Numbered from the stretch's first letter, positions 10,346 to 23,124 are shown. The stretch is DNA of 64,000 nucleotides from Eumeta japonica (GCA_005406025.1 BGZK01000092.1:434001-498000), one strand, 5' to 3'. Numbers and translations: made by a program. Notes: generated from the sequence alone by a model not told the origin.

Positions 10346-12555
10346 AGTTCGTCTCGACGTCGTCAAAAAAATAATTATTTAGTGTATCTTCATTTGATGT
10401 AATGACTTACTACTTGCAATCGTATCCCTTTGAAAAAGGATTTTTTAAAATAAACTCTGATTAATATTATACTAAGAAACAAAGTCGATTGTAACTTGTA
10501 ACACGTAAATTTTTAACATGCTGAATACGCGAAATTAGACTTATTATCCTACATTCTTAAAAGCTTGTCACCCTATTTAGTGTGAAACTTTTGGTATTCT
10601 AAATAAATTGTCATCTCTTTAAACGTCTCTCAATTTGTAAAATGGTGTTTTAGAGTTTCAAAAATAGGCATCACAATGCAATGCAATGATTTTTATTTCT
10701 AAGCACCTTTTATACCTCTGCTCTTTACGGCATATTTGGTTTGACATGTGGGCGATCTTAAAGAATCACACGATCAAAAAGCTTTAAATTATTTAAATTT
10801 TGACATATTTCAAGTGTATATTACAACCTACAAAATAAAGGTATTTTTAATTAAAATTTTGTTTAATATTTATACATAAATATTTTATTATTCATTTTTT
10901 AATTATTGAGTAATCATAAATGTACCATTCAGTTAGCCACTTTCCCTTTTCCAGCTACTTCACATGGTGGATTAAGCCATGGTTAAAATAATTGGCCAGG
11001 CATCTCCTTTTACTATTGCATGGAGCAAGTGAAAAAGCATTTCCCACTTCCGAGTTCACCGTCCGCCGGCGACTGCTCCAGGGCTGTTCGAGTCGGGTGC
11101 ATTCGTGGTCGGAGTACAACTACCTAAATATTCTTATACAACCTGTATGAGTTATTTTTATTCTTTGTAATACAAAAGTTCTACAATTCGTACAGACCAT
11201 ATTCATATTGACTCGCACATTAAATTGATTTACGGCATTTACTGTTTATCGCTCAAGAGGTCCGATGTGTTTCTATGTAAACGGTCGCATTGAAATTATA
11301 TAATAGAATGGAGATATGTATGTAGATCAACAAGTAGTTTTAATTCTGTATATTTTAGGTTTTATTGGTATGCTATGAAGAGTAGTTTCTTAATAGTATT
11401 ATTCTCCAACTTCTATCTGTAAAAAAGATGCTGTTGTTATCCTCGTCAGCTTAGAAATGTGGAATGAAGACTTCCACACCAAAACACTTGAAAAACTAAT
11501 AAAACAGCTCAAAAATCTATATATGCTGTAATATTTAGGTGCACCACTCGATATACTTGGGATATCATCATCAGATCCTGACTTGGTGATTGTAGACCCA
11601 CTCGAAAGTCGAACCACTTCGACCCTTTCAAACAAAAATTCAAATTCAAAATATTATTATTTGATACTTTATATATTGACACTTGAAATAATTCATAATT
11701 TTTTGTGAATTTACGCTTCAGTCGTTCGAAATGCAGTTTTTCCTAAATACGAACGAGCAAATAAATTAAGGTTAGCTTTTTTCTAATTTCATCATGCATA
11801 GTCCGAACAAATACAAAACCATTGGTGAATGGAAAAAGCTCAGTAAGAAGTTGAGCCATCCATGCCCATGGATATTTGTATTGTAAATATTCATAAATTG
11901 TGTATGTACCCTTTTTTCTGAGTGATTGGTTAATAATATAGCAGGCCAGTAGAACACGCTCATGTACAAGCACTGCTCAGTTGCAATAGGATATATTATT
12001 ATTTGCGTTTAGTGGAAGAAATGTGCAAAAAATATTTTAAAATCTCCCTGATGATCCGTTTAAAGTTTAATTGTAGTATTAGATAAAAAATAATTGTTTG
12101 TCTTTTTTAATATTAGTTATCTTTTCCCAGCGATTTCGTCTGTATGGCTACACGAAACTTTAATTAAATTAAAGTTTGACAGCAAGTTGTGAAGCAAGCC
12201 ACACTTGAACATAAATATAAGGTTATTGAAACTCATCATAGTGTCGTCGGACCTTCAAATGGTATTCGATATTATTTTTGTAGTAATGGAATTAGAATGA
12301 TATGATATGCGTTACAAGCCGGCTGTATTATTAAATACGCTCTAATTTCTGCTATTCATATTTTAAAATGACAATGAAAATTAAATTGGAACAGGTCAAT
12401 TTTTCGGACACGTGTTTAATGAATAAAGAAGGGAAGTAATGAAATTTTTGATTTTTTTGTACAAAGTAATTATTGTGTATATTAAAATAAACGCATTTTT
12501 CATTTTATTTTAGCGAACATTTCACGAAATGTGCTGTTAAAAGATTCTAAAACAC
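10346..12555. other. AT-rich stretch with small repeat fragments, no gene
   Basis: No supported gene. A GC-richer patch lies at 11045-11110 ('ccgtccgccggcgactgctc'). The stretch near 11560-11625 contains 'tcatcagatcctgacttgg', shared with the repeat at 6492, and is probably a fragment of the same dispersed family. Minus-strand frames at 11399-11635 and 11743-11973 have no domain features. Confidence 0.45.
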
Positions 12556-12559
12556 GCCC

Positions 12560-12800
12560 TTCGCTAAATCATAAGTACACTGAATTAGCTCGAGTTTGCA
12601 GCTGCCGACTTAAAGTGGAAAACGCTTTTTCTGCAGCTTGCGAGTTTCCGCCCAAGGCTTAAGTTGTTTACAGCTGTCCTTTTCGCTCTCGGAGACCAAA
12701 CACATTGATAGAAAAAGATGTTATGCCGACTGCACCGGTTTGAGAGACGATGCGGTAGTTTTGTAGTAGTCGCTTGCGCGAGCGCAACGTAAATGAAGCT
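12560..12800. promoter_or_regulatory. GC-balanced island, candidate regulatory DNA
   Basis: A compositionally balanced stretch in AT-rich surroundings, with 'ttgcgcgagcgcaacg' (a near-palindrome at ~12774) and several short palindromic factor-like sites. No coding frame. A regulatory role is inferred. Confidence 0.22.
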
Positions 12801-13214
12801 TTCATTCGTTGTAAAAGCTTTTCCAAAAGTTTACCTACTGAATCGGTGATTAGTAAGTTATGCCGTCAACGAACTTATTTTTTTTAAGTACTGTGTGTAT
12901 TTGAAATTTCGGTTTCTGTGACAGTGTTAATAATGATGATTTTGTGTAAATACAAAGTGGACTCCGTGAAAACGGGAATGCCTATTTCAGCGGCGGCAGT
13001 ATAAAGGTGACCAAATACTGTATACTCATTTTTCGACAAATATGACAATATTATAATTACAATAATCTTTTTATTGGCAATACTATCATATTTTTTATCA
13101 ATACTTTGCTATTATATAATTATTGTATCGGCCATTTACCAACAGAAATGTTTAGTGACAGAAAAGAAGAAAGTAAATATTAAGATAGGGAGTGATACTT
13201 GAAAGAAAAAGGTC

Positions 13215-13450
13215 TGATATGACGCACCCTTCACGCGCGGACAGGAATCAGCCATTAACATGTGCCTGTTCTTAATAACCATTAGACATAAAATCATGTG
13301 TCATTAGTCCCGTTTAGGCGCGCGTATCGGCGATGTCGCTGGAGAGATTAACGTCGTTATTAATAGAGAGATTTATTCTCAGCCCTTGTTAAGGGAGAGA
13401 TGAGATCTGACGTAGCTGCCGACCGATACCTACCCAAATCACTTTCTACG
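13215..13450. promoter_or_regulatory. GC-balanced island with homeodomain-like sites, candidate enhancer
   Basis: A sharply bounded block of about 235 bp with balanced composition. It carries several TAAT/ATTA cores ('cattaac', 'cattaga', 'cattag', 'gttattaatag') beside GC-rich words ('taggcgcgcgtatcggcgatg'). There is no open frame of note. This mixture is typical of conserved non-coding elements near developmental genes; conservation cannot be shown from one sequence. Confidence 0.3.
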
Positions 13451-13659
13451 GCTTGTATAGGTTTACTGCGAGTAGTTTTACCGTTTTCGATTTTCGAATA
13501 AAACATTCTTAATATGTATTGCGTCAGACATTTGGGATGAGCGATCAGACAAAAATATGATTGAATGTTAAATCGTGTCTTAAATTTGTGTTCTTATGTT
13601 AGCTAATGTTTCTGCATATATAGATCTACATATGGTTCAATAATATTTTTAAATCAGAA

Positions 13660-13740
13660 AAGAGCTGCCCTCGAGTTTCTTGCTCGTTCTTCTTGAGGGA
13701 ACACTGCCTTCCAAACGAGAGGTAAGAGAGTAAAGCAGTA
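13660..13740 (+). repeat. Solo LINE 3'-end fragment
   Basis: It contains 'tcgagtttcttgctcgttc' and 'tcttgagggaacactgcctt', then 'ccaaacgagaggtaagagag'. This is a diverged form of the 3' UTR motif seen after the Jockey-like RT at 22472 ('gtttcttgcttattcttctc'). No RT coding is seen upstream, so it is a severely 5'-truncated LINE tail. Confidence 0.6.
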
Positions 13741-14637
13741 AAATGTAAATTTTTAAAATATTCTGAAGTATTTCAAATGTTTTTTCATGACCTATGATTA
13801 AGATGTATTTAAATTTCATCAAAATCCATACTGAACTCTTTCGTATTTAATCTAAAACTTTTTGAAAAGAGAAGAATTTTTACTGTAACTAAAAAATATT
13901 TGGTATTGATTTTATAAATTAAATTTTACAGTAAAATTATATACATAAATGAGTTAAATACGTTTATCAGGTACATCTCAGGTGATGGTCGAAGTTTTAA
14001 AAATACTATGAATTGTAAACGCTTAAGAGATATTTGTAAATGGTACATCTTTCACAGAGATTCGTAAAGTCATAACCTATTATATTTCTTGCCAATTTTT
14101 CAACCTATAAATGCCAATTAACTAAGAAAAAGTTCTGATTTCGTCTTACTACTTTTTCAAATTCAAAAATCTTGTTACTTCATAGATCACACATAACACT
14201 TCAAATCCGTCATTATATTGTGAATTAGCACTTGTTCAGGAGGCCGTTTTTCTTCACGAAGAACGAAGAAAAAAACTGAAGAATAGCTATTTTCATATTA
14301 AATTGTACAATTACAATTTAAAATAAAAGTATTACAGAAAGAGCTGACTCGATAAAAAGTCGAGCTGATTACGTCTATGGATATTTATAGATTATGGGCA
14401 TTTATACACTTTTGTACTAAGTAACCGTTGAATATTGATCTTAAATTTATTTAGAGGTAAATTTTCATTTTACTAAGTTACCGATCCTTTCAAACTTCTT
14501 TTCCTGTTACGTAGCTGTCGGAGATATCTTCATTTAAACAGTGAAATAAATACAAATACAATGTATTTACAATTTTAGTTTAGATAGCATAAATGTATAC
14601 GAATATATCACTGAAAACCACTTCAGTATTCATGTAC
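13741..14637. other. AT-rich stretch, no gene seen
   Basis: Nothing recognisable apart from low-complexity AT-rich DNA. Confidence 0.5.
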
Positions 14638-14759
14638 CAATAGTAGCGAGCAAGAGAGATAACGCGCGGCACCGGGTCACGGACCTAGTGCTACGAGTCT
14701 GTTTACACACGACCTAGCCGATCTCTCACGCTGATAACTTCGCTACGGAGGTACTATTG
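14638..14759. mobile_element. Small foldback element (MITE-like)
   Basis: A GC-balanced block of about 122 bp whose ends are imperfect inverted repeats. The left end begins CAATA-GTAGCGAGCAAG. The reverse complement of the right end begins CAATAGTACCTC and continues CGTAGCGAAG, so they match apart from a small insertion. Internal 'agagagat' pairs with 'atctctc'. No coding capacity. The class and target duplication are not determined. Confidence 0.45.
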
Positions 14760-16055
14760 CGTCTTTACAATGGGATCGACTACTGGAGTGGAGAATGAAT
14801 GATAATTCAAGCCTTCAACTTTTGTACTTACGCTGTGAAGTAGGTTCATCTGAGTCACAGATCGATTTGATTAGCGTTTAGCGATAATGTTTATTATTTT
14901 CGATATTAAGTTGTTAAAATCGTCCATAGTGAATTAAAGCTAATAACAATAAAAGTAAATATTTAATTATATTTTTGAATGGTCACCTTTTCTAAGTAAA
15001 AATAATTAAAACGTTCATAAGCTTAAAATACTATAAAACACATATGAATTACTTTAATTATTTTTACTTACAATGTAATATGTATCGAAATAATAATATA
15101 ATACAATATTTTTCTCGTAATTTAATTGCATATGTTTGTTTTCACAATGAATATAACCCTAGAAAATGTAAACGACGGTCTTGCAACAAAAGTGGGTTGA
15201 GGTGTCAAATATCTGTTAAATTAATTCTCACGTGCTCGAGCCATTTGTTCTGATTCACTTTATGAGCTTTGATTTTTTTTTGAGTTGTGTATAGATCTTA
15301 TTTTAAAAATTCACACATACTGACATAAGTGGTCCTTATATTTTCAGTTGCGCGTTCATGGGTCAGGCATGCGAGTGCCACTGAAGTACTCACGCGGTAA
15401 CGCTTTTGGGTGGTCAAAGGGGATGGTACTAGTCACACTGGCGACACAATAATTTTGATATGATGTATTGCAGGTATCAAACTCATCTGACATCACATAA
15501 AGTTCACATTGATACCTTTTCTGTTTTATTAAAAAATGTAAAAAGTGCCAATGTTTAATAAATTTGATATGAATATTTCAATTACTTACTTTGAAATTCG
15601 GTTATCGAATTTCGATAAAATGCCGTCCGACTATTGCTCCAAGATAAACAATTTTTTTTTTGTAAAAATTCCATCAGAATAAATTTTTCAGCAGTTTCGA
15701 AAATTAAAGTGTTCAAACGGGCACACCAAAATTAAAAGAAATATTTTCATCTTTTTTCTGGATAATTTCGAATCAAATTTTGGGAAATATGTTTAATGTA
15801 GAGACACATTCTAAAGGTTCTAAAGTTTTATGTATTATAAAGATGAAAGTATGTTTGTCGGAATGCCTGCTTCGATCGCGCTCAAACCAATTAACGGGTT
15901 TTAGTAAAATTGTGTACAGCAGTAAATTTAGTTCTGGAATAGAACAGCGAACAATCGGGCGATCGACGATAGGACAAACAACAACAGTAATCATTGCTAT
16001 GTTTTAATTTACGCTCAACGAAGCAGCAAACAACTAGTTATACGTGGCGAGCGTT
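14760..16055. other. AT-rich stretch, no gene seen
   Basis: No supported gene. Overlapping frames on opposite strands at 15773-16007 are mutual shadows with no recognisable domain. A mildly GC-richer patch lies at 15345-15450. Confidence 0.45.
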
Positions 16056-16059
16056 ATCG

Positions 16060-16140
16060 AGACAACATCGCGGTGCGGGCGGACCGCCCGCCGCCGGCGG
16101 CTGAATCGAAGCTCTCAAAAGGCGCCGGGCCAGTACCTTT
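16060..16140. promoter_or_regulatory. CpG-rich island with internal palindrome
   Basis: A short, extremely GC-rich block including the palindrome 'gggcggaccgccc' and 'gccgccggcggc', surrounded by AT-rich DNA. Possible regulatory island; function unknown. Confidence 0.25.
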
Positions 16141-16589
16141 CAAATTCAAGGAACTTTTCATTTCGTAGGTTGTACATCACCCTTGAAACACTCTATTGTG
16201 ATACGAATTTATAACTCGTTCGGTACACGGTTGTTCTTCGAGGAGAACTAAAAAACTTGTAGCTCTTTTCAAATTGATTTGTATTACAATTATTGTCAAA
16301 AACAAAAGGATTAGAGAGAGGAGCAACCGGACGAAAAGTCGTGATGGAGTCGTATATTTATTTAAGTAATAAATCCAAAAAAACTCCTTACGTTACTTAA
16401 ATTGGAGAAATTATGAAACCGGTTATTTGAGAACTTCTAAACGGCGCGGTAATATATTTTTTTGGTTTTAATAACAGTCGGTGGAGAATTTGAGGGATAA
16501 AGACCTAATTTTATATAATAGTGTAGTAGTAAAAAAAATTGTCTGCATTCGAGCCACAAGACCATATCGAAAGTAAACAGTAAGCTCAA

Positions 16590-16690
16590 ACGCCGTAATT
16601 TGTACGGGGGCAATCCCTTGCGGTCCGGCCGCGGCCGCGAGCGCTATCGAGGCCCACTTACTGCGGTTATCGCTTCCAAATTACTATCGA
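16590..16690. promoter_or_regulatory. CpG-rich island, candidate regulatory DNA
   Basis: Contains 'ggtccggccgcggccgcgag' followed by 'cccacttactgcggttatcg'. No frame worth calling. The abrupt composition change suggests functional non-coding DNA, but this is inference. Confidence 0.25.
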
Positions 16691-17399
16691 AGAACTGCTC
16701 ACTGTTATATTATGAAACTAACAAGAATAAAAAAAATCCCTGCAACTTTTACTGGAAATTAAGCTATAGCTTATAAATTATCCTGAGAACAAATTTCTTA
16801 ATCGCCATCGATTCCTATTAGATAAATATAATAATCTTGGTATAAACCTTAATACTTTACAACTTTAGCTTGTAGCTTGATTATTTGTCGCTCAGTCATT
16901 CAAACATGACTCTGTTTGTGAACTGGCCCGATTGTCATTATAGAATTCGTGTTTGTCCTTTGTACCCGTATACTTAAGGCTTTCATTGCCTTCCTATTGA
17001 AGCATTGACTCCCACAATATTTTATTTCAAACTCGGACGTTGAGCTCTTATTCTGCGAAATAAAAAGCGTTGAACATTACAAATATATATGCATATATAT
17101 GTAATTTATTTTTTTTAATAATTTTTTTAAAAGAAATATGAGTAATCCTTATTACGCACGATAGGTAAAAAATCACATGCGCCGCATACTTACGCGGGTT
17201 TTAAAATTTTTAATTATTTTGAATTAAAATTAAATTTTGATTATGCAATATCCATCAACCGAGTTAATTTTTCAGTGTCGTCGTCATAGGGTCAAGCAGG
17301 GAACTGCTTTACCTCGACCACCTTAAGAGCACTTAAATGATAAAAGCTTAACATCGCTGCATCAAGCTTTTTTTTTGAGTCGATCGGAAAAAAAAAACG

Positions 17400-17570
17400 T
17401 ATCACGAACTGGCGCAATCGTGGGTAAGAGAACGGTAACAAAATACCGATTCTTAATTAAGCCATTGTGAATCCGACGAGCGCAAGAGTGGGGCGAAAAT
17501 TTTTAAGGCTTCGCGTAGAATGCCCGCGACGAGAGAGCTGCGGCATTAAGAGGGTCTTAAAACGGATTTA
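17400..17570. promoter_or_regulatory. GC-balanced island with TTAATTAA site
   Basis: Includes 'ttcttaattaagccattgtg' and a CpG-containing stretch with 'cgacgagcgcaag' and 'ccgcgacgagagagc'. The combination of homeodomain-like and GAGA-like words is enhancer-like. No coding potential. Confidence 0.25.
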
Positions 17571-18329
17571 CGGTGTAAAAAAGAACACAAAAAAAAACAA
17601 ATAAAGCTATCAACGTACACATCTTCGAATGGCGTTGGCTATAAATAAAACAAGTTTGGCTGCATTGTGTTATTCTTTGAAGAGATAATAAATTTAAGTG
17701 TGTCCGAAGGTTTTGTATTCTCGATAAAAACCTTTTTATCGAGGGGACAGAAATATTTCGAATTGCGATTTTCAAAAAATTCAGGAACTTATTGTTTTCG
17801 CTTCGATTTCCGGAAATCTATCTGTTATCAAAGAACGAAATTTTTTGAAGTTCTAGGGAGGTATTATCATTATTTTTAAAATGATTAAAGGGAGATCGTG
17901 TAGGATGAGGTGGGGTACGAGGATGTCAAACGCAGCAGAATATTGAGGAGACATGAGTCCTGACAACAAAAAATACGAAGACAATACGAAGCAAAATAAG
18001 TCACATTTTTTTGACTTAATGAAATTTAAATAATCAAACGTTTCAAAGACGTTTTCGAGCACAAAGATTACATCATAAATTAGACAATCACCACGCATCC
18101 AAAGGATTTAAAAACAACATGAAGAAAGCAGTATAATTTATATTTCCTAGTTATAGAAAATGTAATCGTTCACACAATTCTTTAAAGCAACTCGCCGCCG
18201 ACGACTCGACCATCACCAAATTTTAAATTATACAGTTTGTAATATGAACTATGATTTTTCGAGTTATTTGTTCCCGTCGCGCGGCTTAACTGGTTATATT
18301 TTTAATTTCCTTACCCCAGAAGAATTACC

Positions 18330-18620
18330 GCATCCCCACTCCCAGCTCTGAAATCTGCGTTTGCTGAACGATCACGTTATGCACGAGGGATCCCGAGCGA
18401 CAACGATCCTGAAGTACAGAAGTACAGCATCGGAATAGCGATTGAGATGGGAAACAAAATCGAGAGTGCGACTTCAATCGGATTCGAGATGGGATCGTTA
18501 CAAGTATGAATATGTAAGAATTTATCCGACGTAGACGAGGGCGAAGCGGCGATATTAGGTAATTTTGTAATGATCCATGATACCCTTAAACGCTGAAGTC
18601 CGAAAGTAATACCAATCAAA
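18330..18620. repeat. Degenerate G/A-rich repetitive block
   Basis: Repeated words such as 'gagatggga' (18444 and 18486) and 'aatcg(g)attcgag' recur within about 150 bp. The block resembles the reverse complement of the pyrimidine-rich degenerate repeat near 57370-57560. An 80-codon minus-strand frame crosses it but is not convincing. It may be part of an interspersed repeat. Confidence 0.35.
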
Positions 18621-19034
18621 TGGAAGTAATGCCCTATTATATCTTTTCAATTTATCGTTCTATTATTATTGATCCAATAAATATACCGGAGAAATTTTAT
18701 CAGACCTATCAAAAATGTAAAAAAACTTCTAATTAATGTTGGATCAGCTTGGAATTTGCTACGAAATGCTGTTTTGATATCAAAGTAGACGTTAGAAGAA
18801 GAAAAGTTGATACAATATCTGGTTGCAAATTTATTACACTGGCTAACGTAGTGAAACATTCTAAATATATAAGGGTCATTACTAGCGATCAGTTAAATAT
18901 GTATGTACAGTATATAGGTACATAATACTTTCAACGTTCCATTAGTCTATATTCATAAACAAAAATAACATGTAAAGAAACTGAAGTACAAAACTTTACA
19001 TTTATGAAACGAACGAGTAATTATGCACATTGTT

Positions 19035-19140
19035 TTTGATCGACGACCCCCTCGATCGAGCCTTCGCGGCGGCGATCAGTCGGCGCAGTCGCCCACGTAA
19101 CGCATATTGATGGTGTTACCATTTTTTGGGTCGTCGTCTG
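19035..19140. promoter_or_regulatory. CpG-rich block with initiator-like TCAGT
   Basis: Contains 'cgcggcggcgatcagtcggc', where TCAGT is the insect initiator consensus, in a CpG-rich 100-bp block. No credible exon follows within reach. Weak promoter or enhancer candidate. Confidence 0.2.
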
Positions 19141-21500
19141 TCCGATTTGATAAATTGAATTCTATCATTACGGCTATTGTTAGAAGCTTGTAAACAGATA
19201 GATACCAAATATTATAGTTACTGTATAGTGATATTTGATGAGATTGAGCACTTCATGATTTTTTTGTCTGTTGTGAACAAGGATTTGTGGCAGCCCCACT
19301 TTCGTTCAAGGTAGGAGGCACGTGACTCTCGAAAAGTATAATTGATAGTTAGTTAATTTTTTGTGTCTCATTCGAAATCGATGACTTTTTAAAGTTGCAC
19401 GCTATCATCGACATCATTTGCATTCTTTTGAGTGACACTGAATTAATTCGTTGACAATAATTTTATAAGGAGTATTTAACTTAAGTAAAAACTTTCTTAC
19501 ACGTAATAGGATAAACAATAAATATTAAAATTTTTAATGGCTAATTTAAAATAAAATTATTATTTGAAATAATCGATGACCTTAAAAATTACGTATTTAA
19601 TTTACTGATTCACCATATGTTGTTTGTTATGAAATTTATAATACTTTTTAAGGTTTTCATTCATAGCTGGCACCTTTATAACTTGAGACATCGGTCTCTC
19701 TATCCGTGTGTGTCACAGCTGTGTCACCAGACTATTAGTGCCTGGTGTTTCAAACTGAAAGTTGACATGAAATAGTCGAAATAATTTACAGCTCACCTTT
19801 TCAAATGACAGTATCATACACGTATAGTATAGTAATAATAATATACAATGACATACAACTATGTACTTACATAAAATCTTTCGACTTTTATTCGATCTAT
19901 ATAGAAAACTAGAACAAACCGTTACGTGAACGATCATTAACATAAGAATGCGTACACGCACGCCGTGTGGGAAAAATATTTTGACTTTCAAATTGATGAT
20001 ATTTACGACGGAACGATTTACATAATTCGATCTTTGTCGTAAACCCGCTTGATTAATACATTTTGCTTATTATTAAATAAAAAGTTTTATATCGCTTAAT
20101 GTTAGGTAAAATTTTATATTTTCGTATAAGATGCAAATAACCAAAAAACATATTATGGTATTGGGATATAAGGTGTCTTGCACGTCACTTTGATGTTTAA
20201 AGCCCGATTTACGACGTCAATTCTACTTTTTATGTCTTTATCTCCCAGCAGATGGCGTAGGTATATTCTTGTTGGTGAAGGATGTCTTACGTCTCATTTT
20301 ATAAAAAAAAAATATATATATATAATTTATACTTTGTTGCGTATACCAGTCATTTTTTTTAATGTACAGGTTAATGAAGAAAAAAGATGTTACACAAGTT
20401 TTACCTCTTCTGAAAACGGCAAGCGAAAAACTATCACTGAAACTAAATATCATAGAAAATGAAAGTTTTATGGTAACTGTGACGATCACCTTACCTTTGC
20501 CATTATTAGTAATTGATTTCGTAAAGTGTAGCAATAGTGTTGTAGAACTTATGTCGAAAACTCTGAAAGCAAAATAAAGGTGGACTGCAAACATTTTTGG
20601 CCTTTTCATCGCGAGCAAACTACATCTAAGGGAAATAATGTATGCACAATATTTAACTCATACCTCCAATTTGTATCGGTAACACCACCTCTGATAATAC
20701 ACAAATTAATTATCACCAACTCAACATCCACCACCGCCGATCGTTATTTCATATATTTTTAAACAATTCTAAATAACAAAATAGACTGCTCTCCATTGTT
20801 GGCTAATCGCTCGCGTTCGCTCAACCACCGCTCACGTACAAAGACAAAGACCGTAATCTTCAAACTACCGCGTTATACAAAAAAATGTACTCGTAATCGA
20901 TATTTATATCCTTCTTTTGACATTTCGAACGCACGGTCTTCAAAAATAAATCTATTTGGGAATAAATTCAACAATATCAAACCTTAATTTTGAGTAGGTA
21001 ATTGACATAAAATTACTGACCAGGAACAGCTGTTTATTATTTTGGCTGATTTTGTTTAAGCCGATTACTGTGCCTGTATATATCGTATATACACAATTTT
21101 TTTCTGTCTTCACTTTTAAATCTACTTGTGATAAAATTGTTCATTTATTTTTCATTTTCAGCACTATAGGTCTATTTAATTGTACCACTAATTTTCGATA
21201 TCCAAAAAGTGTAGCCGTCGCGGGACACCTGGCAGATGTGAAATACCAAAACTATTCTACACAGATTATACGAACAAAATTTTTATTAATGAAAATAAAC
21301 TTTAAATTACAAGTAAAAAATGTAAAGAATACAACAAAAAAATTTTTAAAGTAATTAATATATTTATAGAAAACTATGTATATATCTCCTGCACAGCAAT
21401 TTATAGGCGCGCCTTTTTCAGATTGAAAATTGTAAATGACTATTTCTCGCCATAATAAAAAGAAAAATAAACAAAAGTCTTGTAATAATTCCTCTGATAG
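19141..21500. other. AT-rich stretch, no supported gene
   Basis: Several short overlapping frames occur on both strands, for example 19713-19991, 20238-20618, 20362-20577 and 21052-21354. None has a domain, a signal peptide with a plausible start, or conserved-looking composition. A frame at 21052-21354 lacks an ATG at its 5' end and crosses a possible acceptor 'ttcattttcag' near 21161, but no matching donor-bounded exon could be built. I call nothing here. Confidence 0.4.
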
Positions 21501-21560
21501 TAATCAAATCTTCTATTGGCACAAACTATATTCCTATAGGATCAAAAGAAACGTTCCATT

Positions 21561-22380
21561 TAAAATATAAAATATTCCTATTGATGGGCATGGGATTATG
21601 CTGTTTGCTGATGATACTTCATAACTTTTCAAGATTAATGGGCAACAAGCAGCTTTTAACGAAGTAAGCAGTACCATCTCTGAAACAGTTGAGTGGTTTA
21701 GTATTAATGATCTTCTTCTCAATGTGAGGAAAACTTAACTAGTTAAACTTTTCTTGACTAGTGCTACATTGGTTGACGAAAACGTAATGGTCAAGAACGA
21801 AATACTGGATTGTAAACACGACCTTATTCCTTGGTCTCACTTTAGATGCTAAATTGGGTTGAAATTCTCATATTACGAGATTGGCGATAAGACTTACTTC
21901 TGCAGCATGTGCAGGGAAAACAATTCGGCGACTTACAGGTGAAAGCAACGCGAGACTAGTTTATTTCAGGTTTTTTCATAGTCTCATGACCTATAGAATT
22001 TTATTACGCGGTCATGCAGTCAACATTAAAACAATATTCGTGCTGCAGAAGCGAGCTATTCGTGCTGTTTATGATCTGAGACCAATGGCATCTCACAGAG
22101 AAAAATTTAAGGAAATTTATATTTTAACTTTAGCATCACAATACATATACGAAAAGCTGGTATATGTCAAGAGACATGTAGAATCGTTCCAAAAAAGGAA
22201 CGACATCTATAACATTAGCACTAGAGAACGATCTTGCTAACCATAAAACGTTTAAATTCACAAAATTTGCCATTTTGTGAATTTAAACGTTTCGTTAAAA
22301 GAAAGTTATACGGCAAGGGCTATTATACTGTATCCGAAATGTTAATGAACAAAACCCATGGGATTGAACTGCTCGGCTAT
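21561..22380 (+). pseudogene. Jockey-like reverse transcriptase, C-terminal part, broken
   Basis: The reverse transcriptase copies LINE RNA at the nicked target. The polymerase box reads 'GIMLFADDTS' at about 21592-21620, carrying the catalytic DD pair. Then come 'EWFSINDLLLNVRKT' and, after frame changes, 'LDAKLGWNSHIT'. The largest open piece (21881-22240) reads '...TYRILLRGHAVNIKTI', then 'VLQKRAIRAVYDL' and 'REKFKEIYILTLASQYIYEK'. This is the family's typical thumb/C-terminal region. After 22240 a perfect hairpin interrupts the frame, and a KxxLYGKGYYTV-like end block follows near 22302-22335. Stops after DDTS and after RKT, plus frameshifts, make it non-functional. The N-terminal endonuclease is absent. 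Confidence 0.85.
22246..22292. repeat. Perfect 21-bp inverted repeat inside the LINE, 5-nt loop
   Basis: The arm at 22246-22266 (containing 'cgtttaaattcacaaaat') is exactly complementary to 22272-22292, with loop TTGCC. It lies in what should be continuous RT coding sequence, so one arm is probably a recent inverted duplication of the other. Confidence 0.9.
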
Positions 22381-22610
22381 CAGGTTGCTTCATGTTATTT
22401 TTAAGTGTTGCACTAAACTATTAATTACTTAATGTTTTGTTTCGATGAGTAAAAAAAGAGCAAATCTTAAGTTTCTTGCTTATTCTTCTCAATCAGCATT
22501 TGGAATGGGTGGTAATGATAATGTCGAAAACAATCGCTTATGACTGATTTCAAGTGTAATTTCTATTGCCTATCTAATAAAGCTATTTTTGATTTAATTG
22601 AAATTAATAA

Positions 22611-22955
22611 TATGCCTGTTAAAGCAAACAAAATTCTTTGCGACAAAAAATTGCCACATGAAAGAATGTAAAAGGCAAAAAATAATTGCATAACAAAAAA
22701 TTATTATAATATCCTAGTACATATAGGTATGGAACTTACTATTCTGTGAATCAGTAAAGCTTCAACCTTGACTTATATGATATTTATGTCAATTGCTTAA
22801 TGAAACAATTAAAGTGAATGACAAATGTATCATATATACATTTACTGTTGAAGGATAGAATTTTGTATGATCTACTAGGGATCGATGCTAAAGGAAAAGG
22901 CCGATACGCAGCGCATTCCCTATGGAGGCAAATACCACAAAACTTCGGTAGTACT
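22611..22955. other. AT-rich stretch, no gene seen
   Basis: Follows the LINE end. No feature is supported. Confidence 0.5.
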
Positions 22956-22959
22956 CACC

Positions 22960-23120
22960 TCGTGTCCTTCTGATGTTGCGCCGGCCCGGGCGCCCTCGGA
23001 ACGAAGTTAATTGTTATAATGATCCAGAACTTAGACCCCGACGCCCGGCGCGGAAGCAGAGGTACCTACTTCGTCCCTTTTCTTTTTACTACTTCTCGTC
23101 GCGTGAACAATGACGCATTC
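22960..23120. promoter_or_regulatory. CpG-rich island with AATTA site, candidate regulatory DNA
   Basis: 'ccggcccgggcgccctcgga' is followed by 'gaagttaattgttataatg' and then 'cgacgcccggcgcggaagc'. GC-rich flanks around a homeodomain-like core are enhancer-like. Inference from composition only. Confidence 0.28.
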
Positions 23121-23124
23121 ACGC

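Larger units (their letters stand above)
21505..22610 (+). mobile_element. Jockey-like non-LTR retrotransposon, 5'-truncated
   Basis: The C-terminal half of a reverse transcriptase is followed by a 3' UTR that includes 'gtttcttgcttattcttctc' (22472) and ends at about 22610 with 'taataaagctatttttgatt'. The 5' limit is approximate. The element has been shortened at its 5' end, as is usual for LINE insertions, and has since acquired stops, frameshifts and a hairpin. Confidence 0.75.

Noticed and set aside
11080..11100. tRNA B box suggested by 'gttcgagtcgg'
   Set aside because: No A box at the right distance and no acceptor-stem pairing.
20238..20618. 126-codon minus-strand frame
   Set aside because: Composition is low-complexity and AT-driven, it overlaps two plus-strand frames, and no domain, signal or splice evidence supports it.
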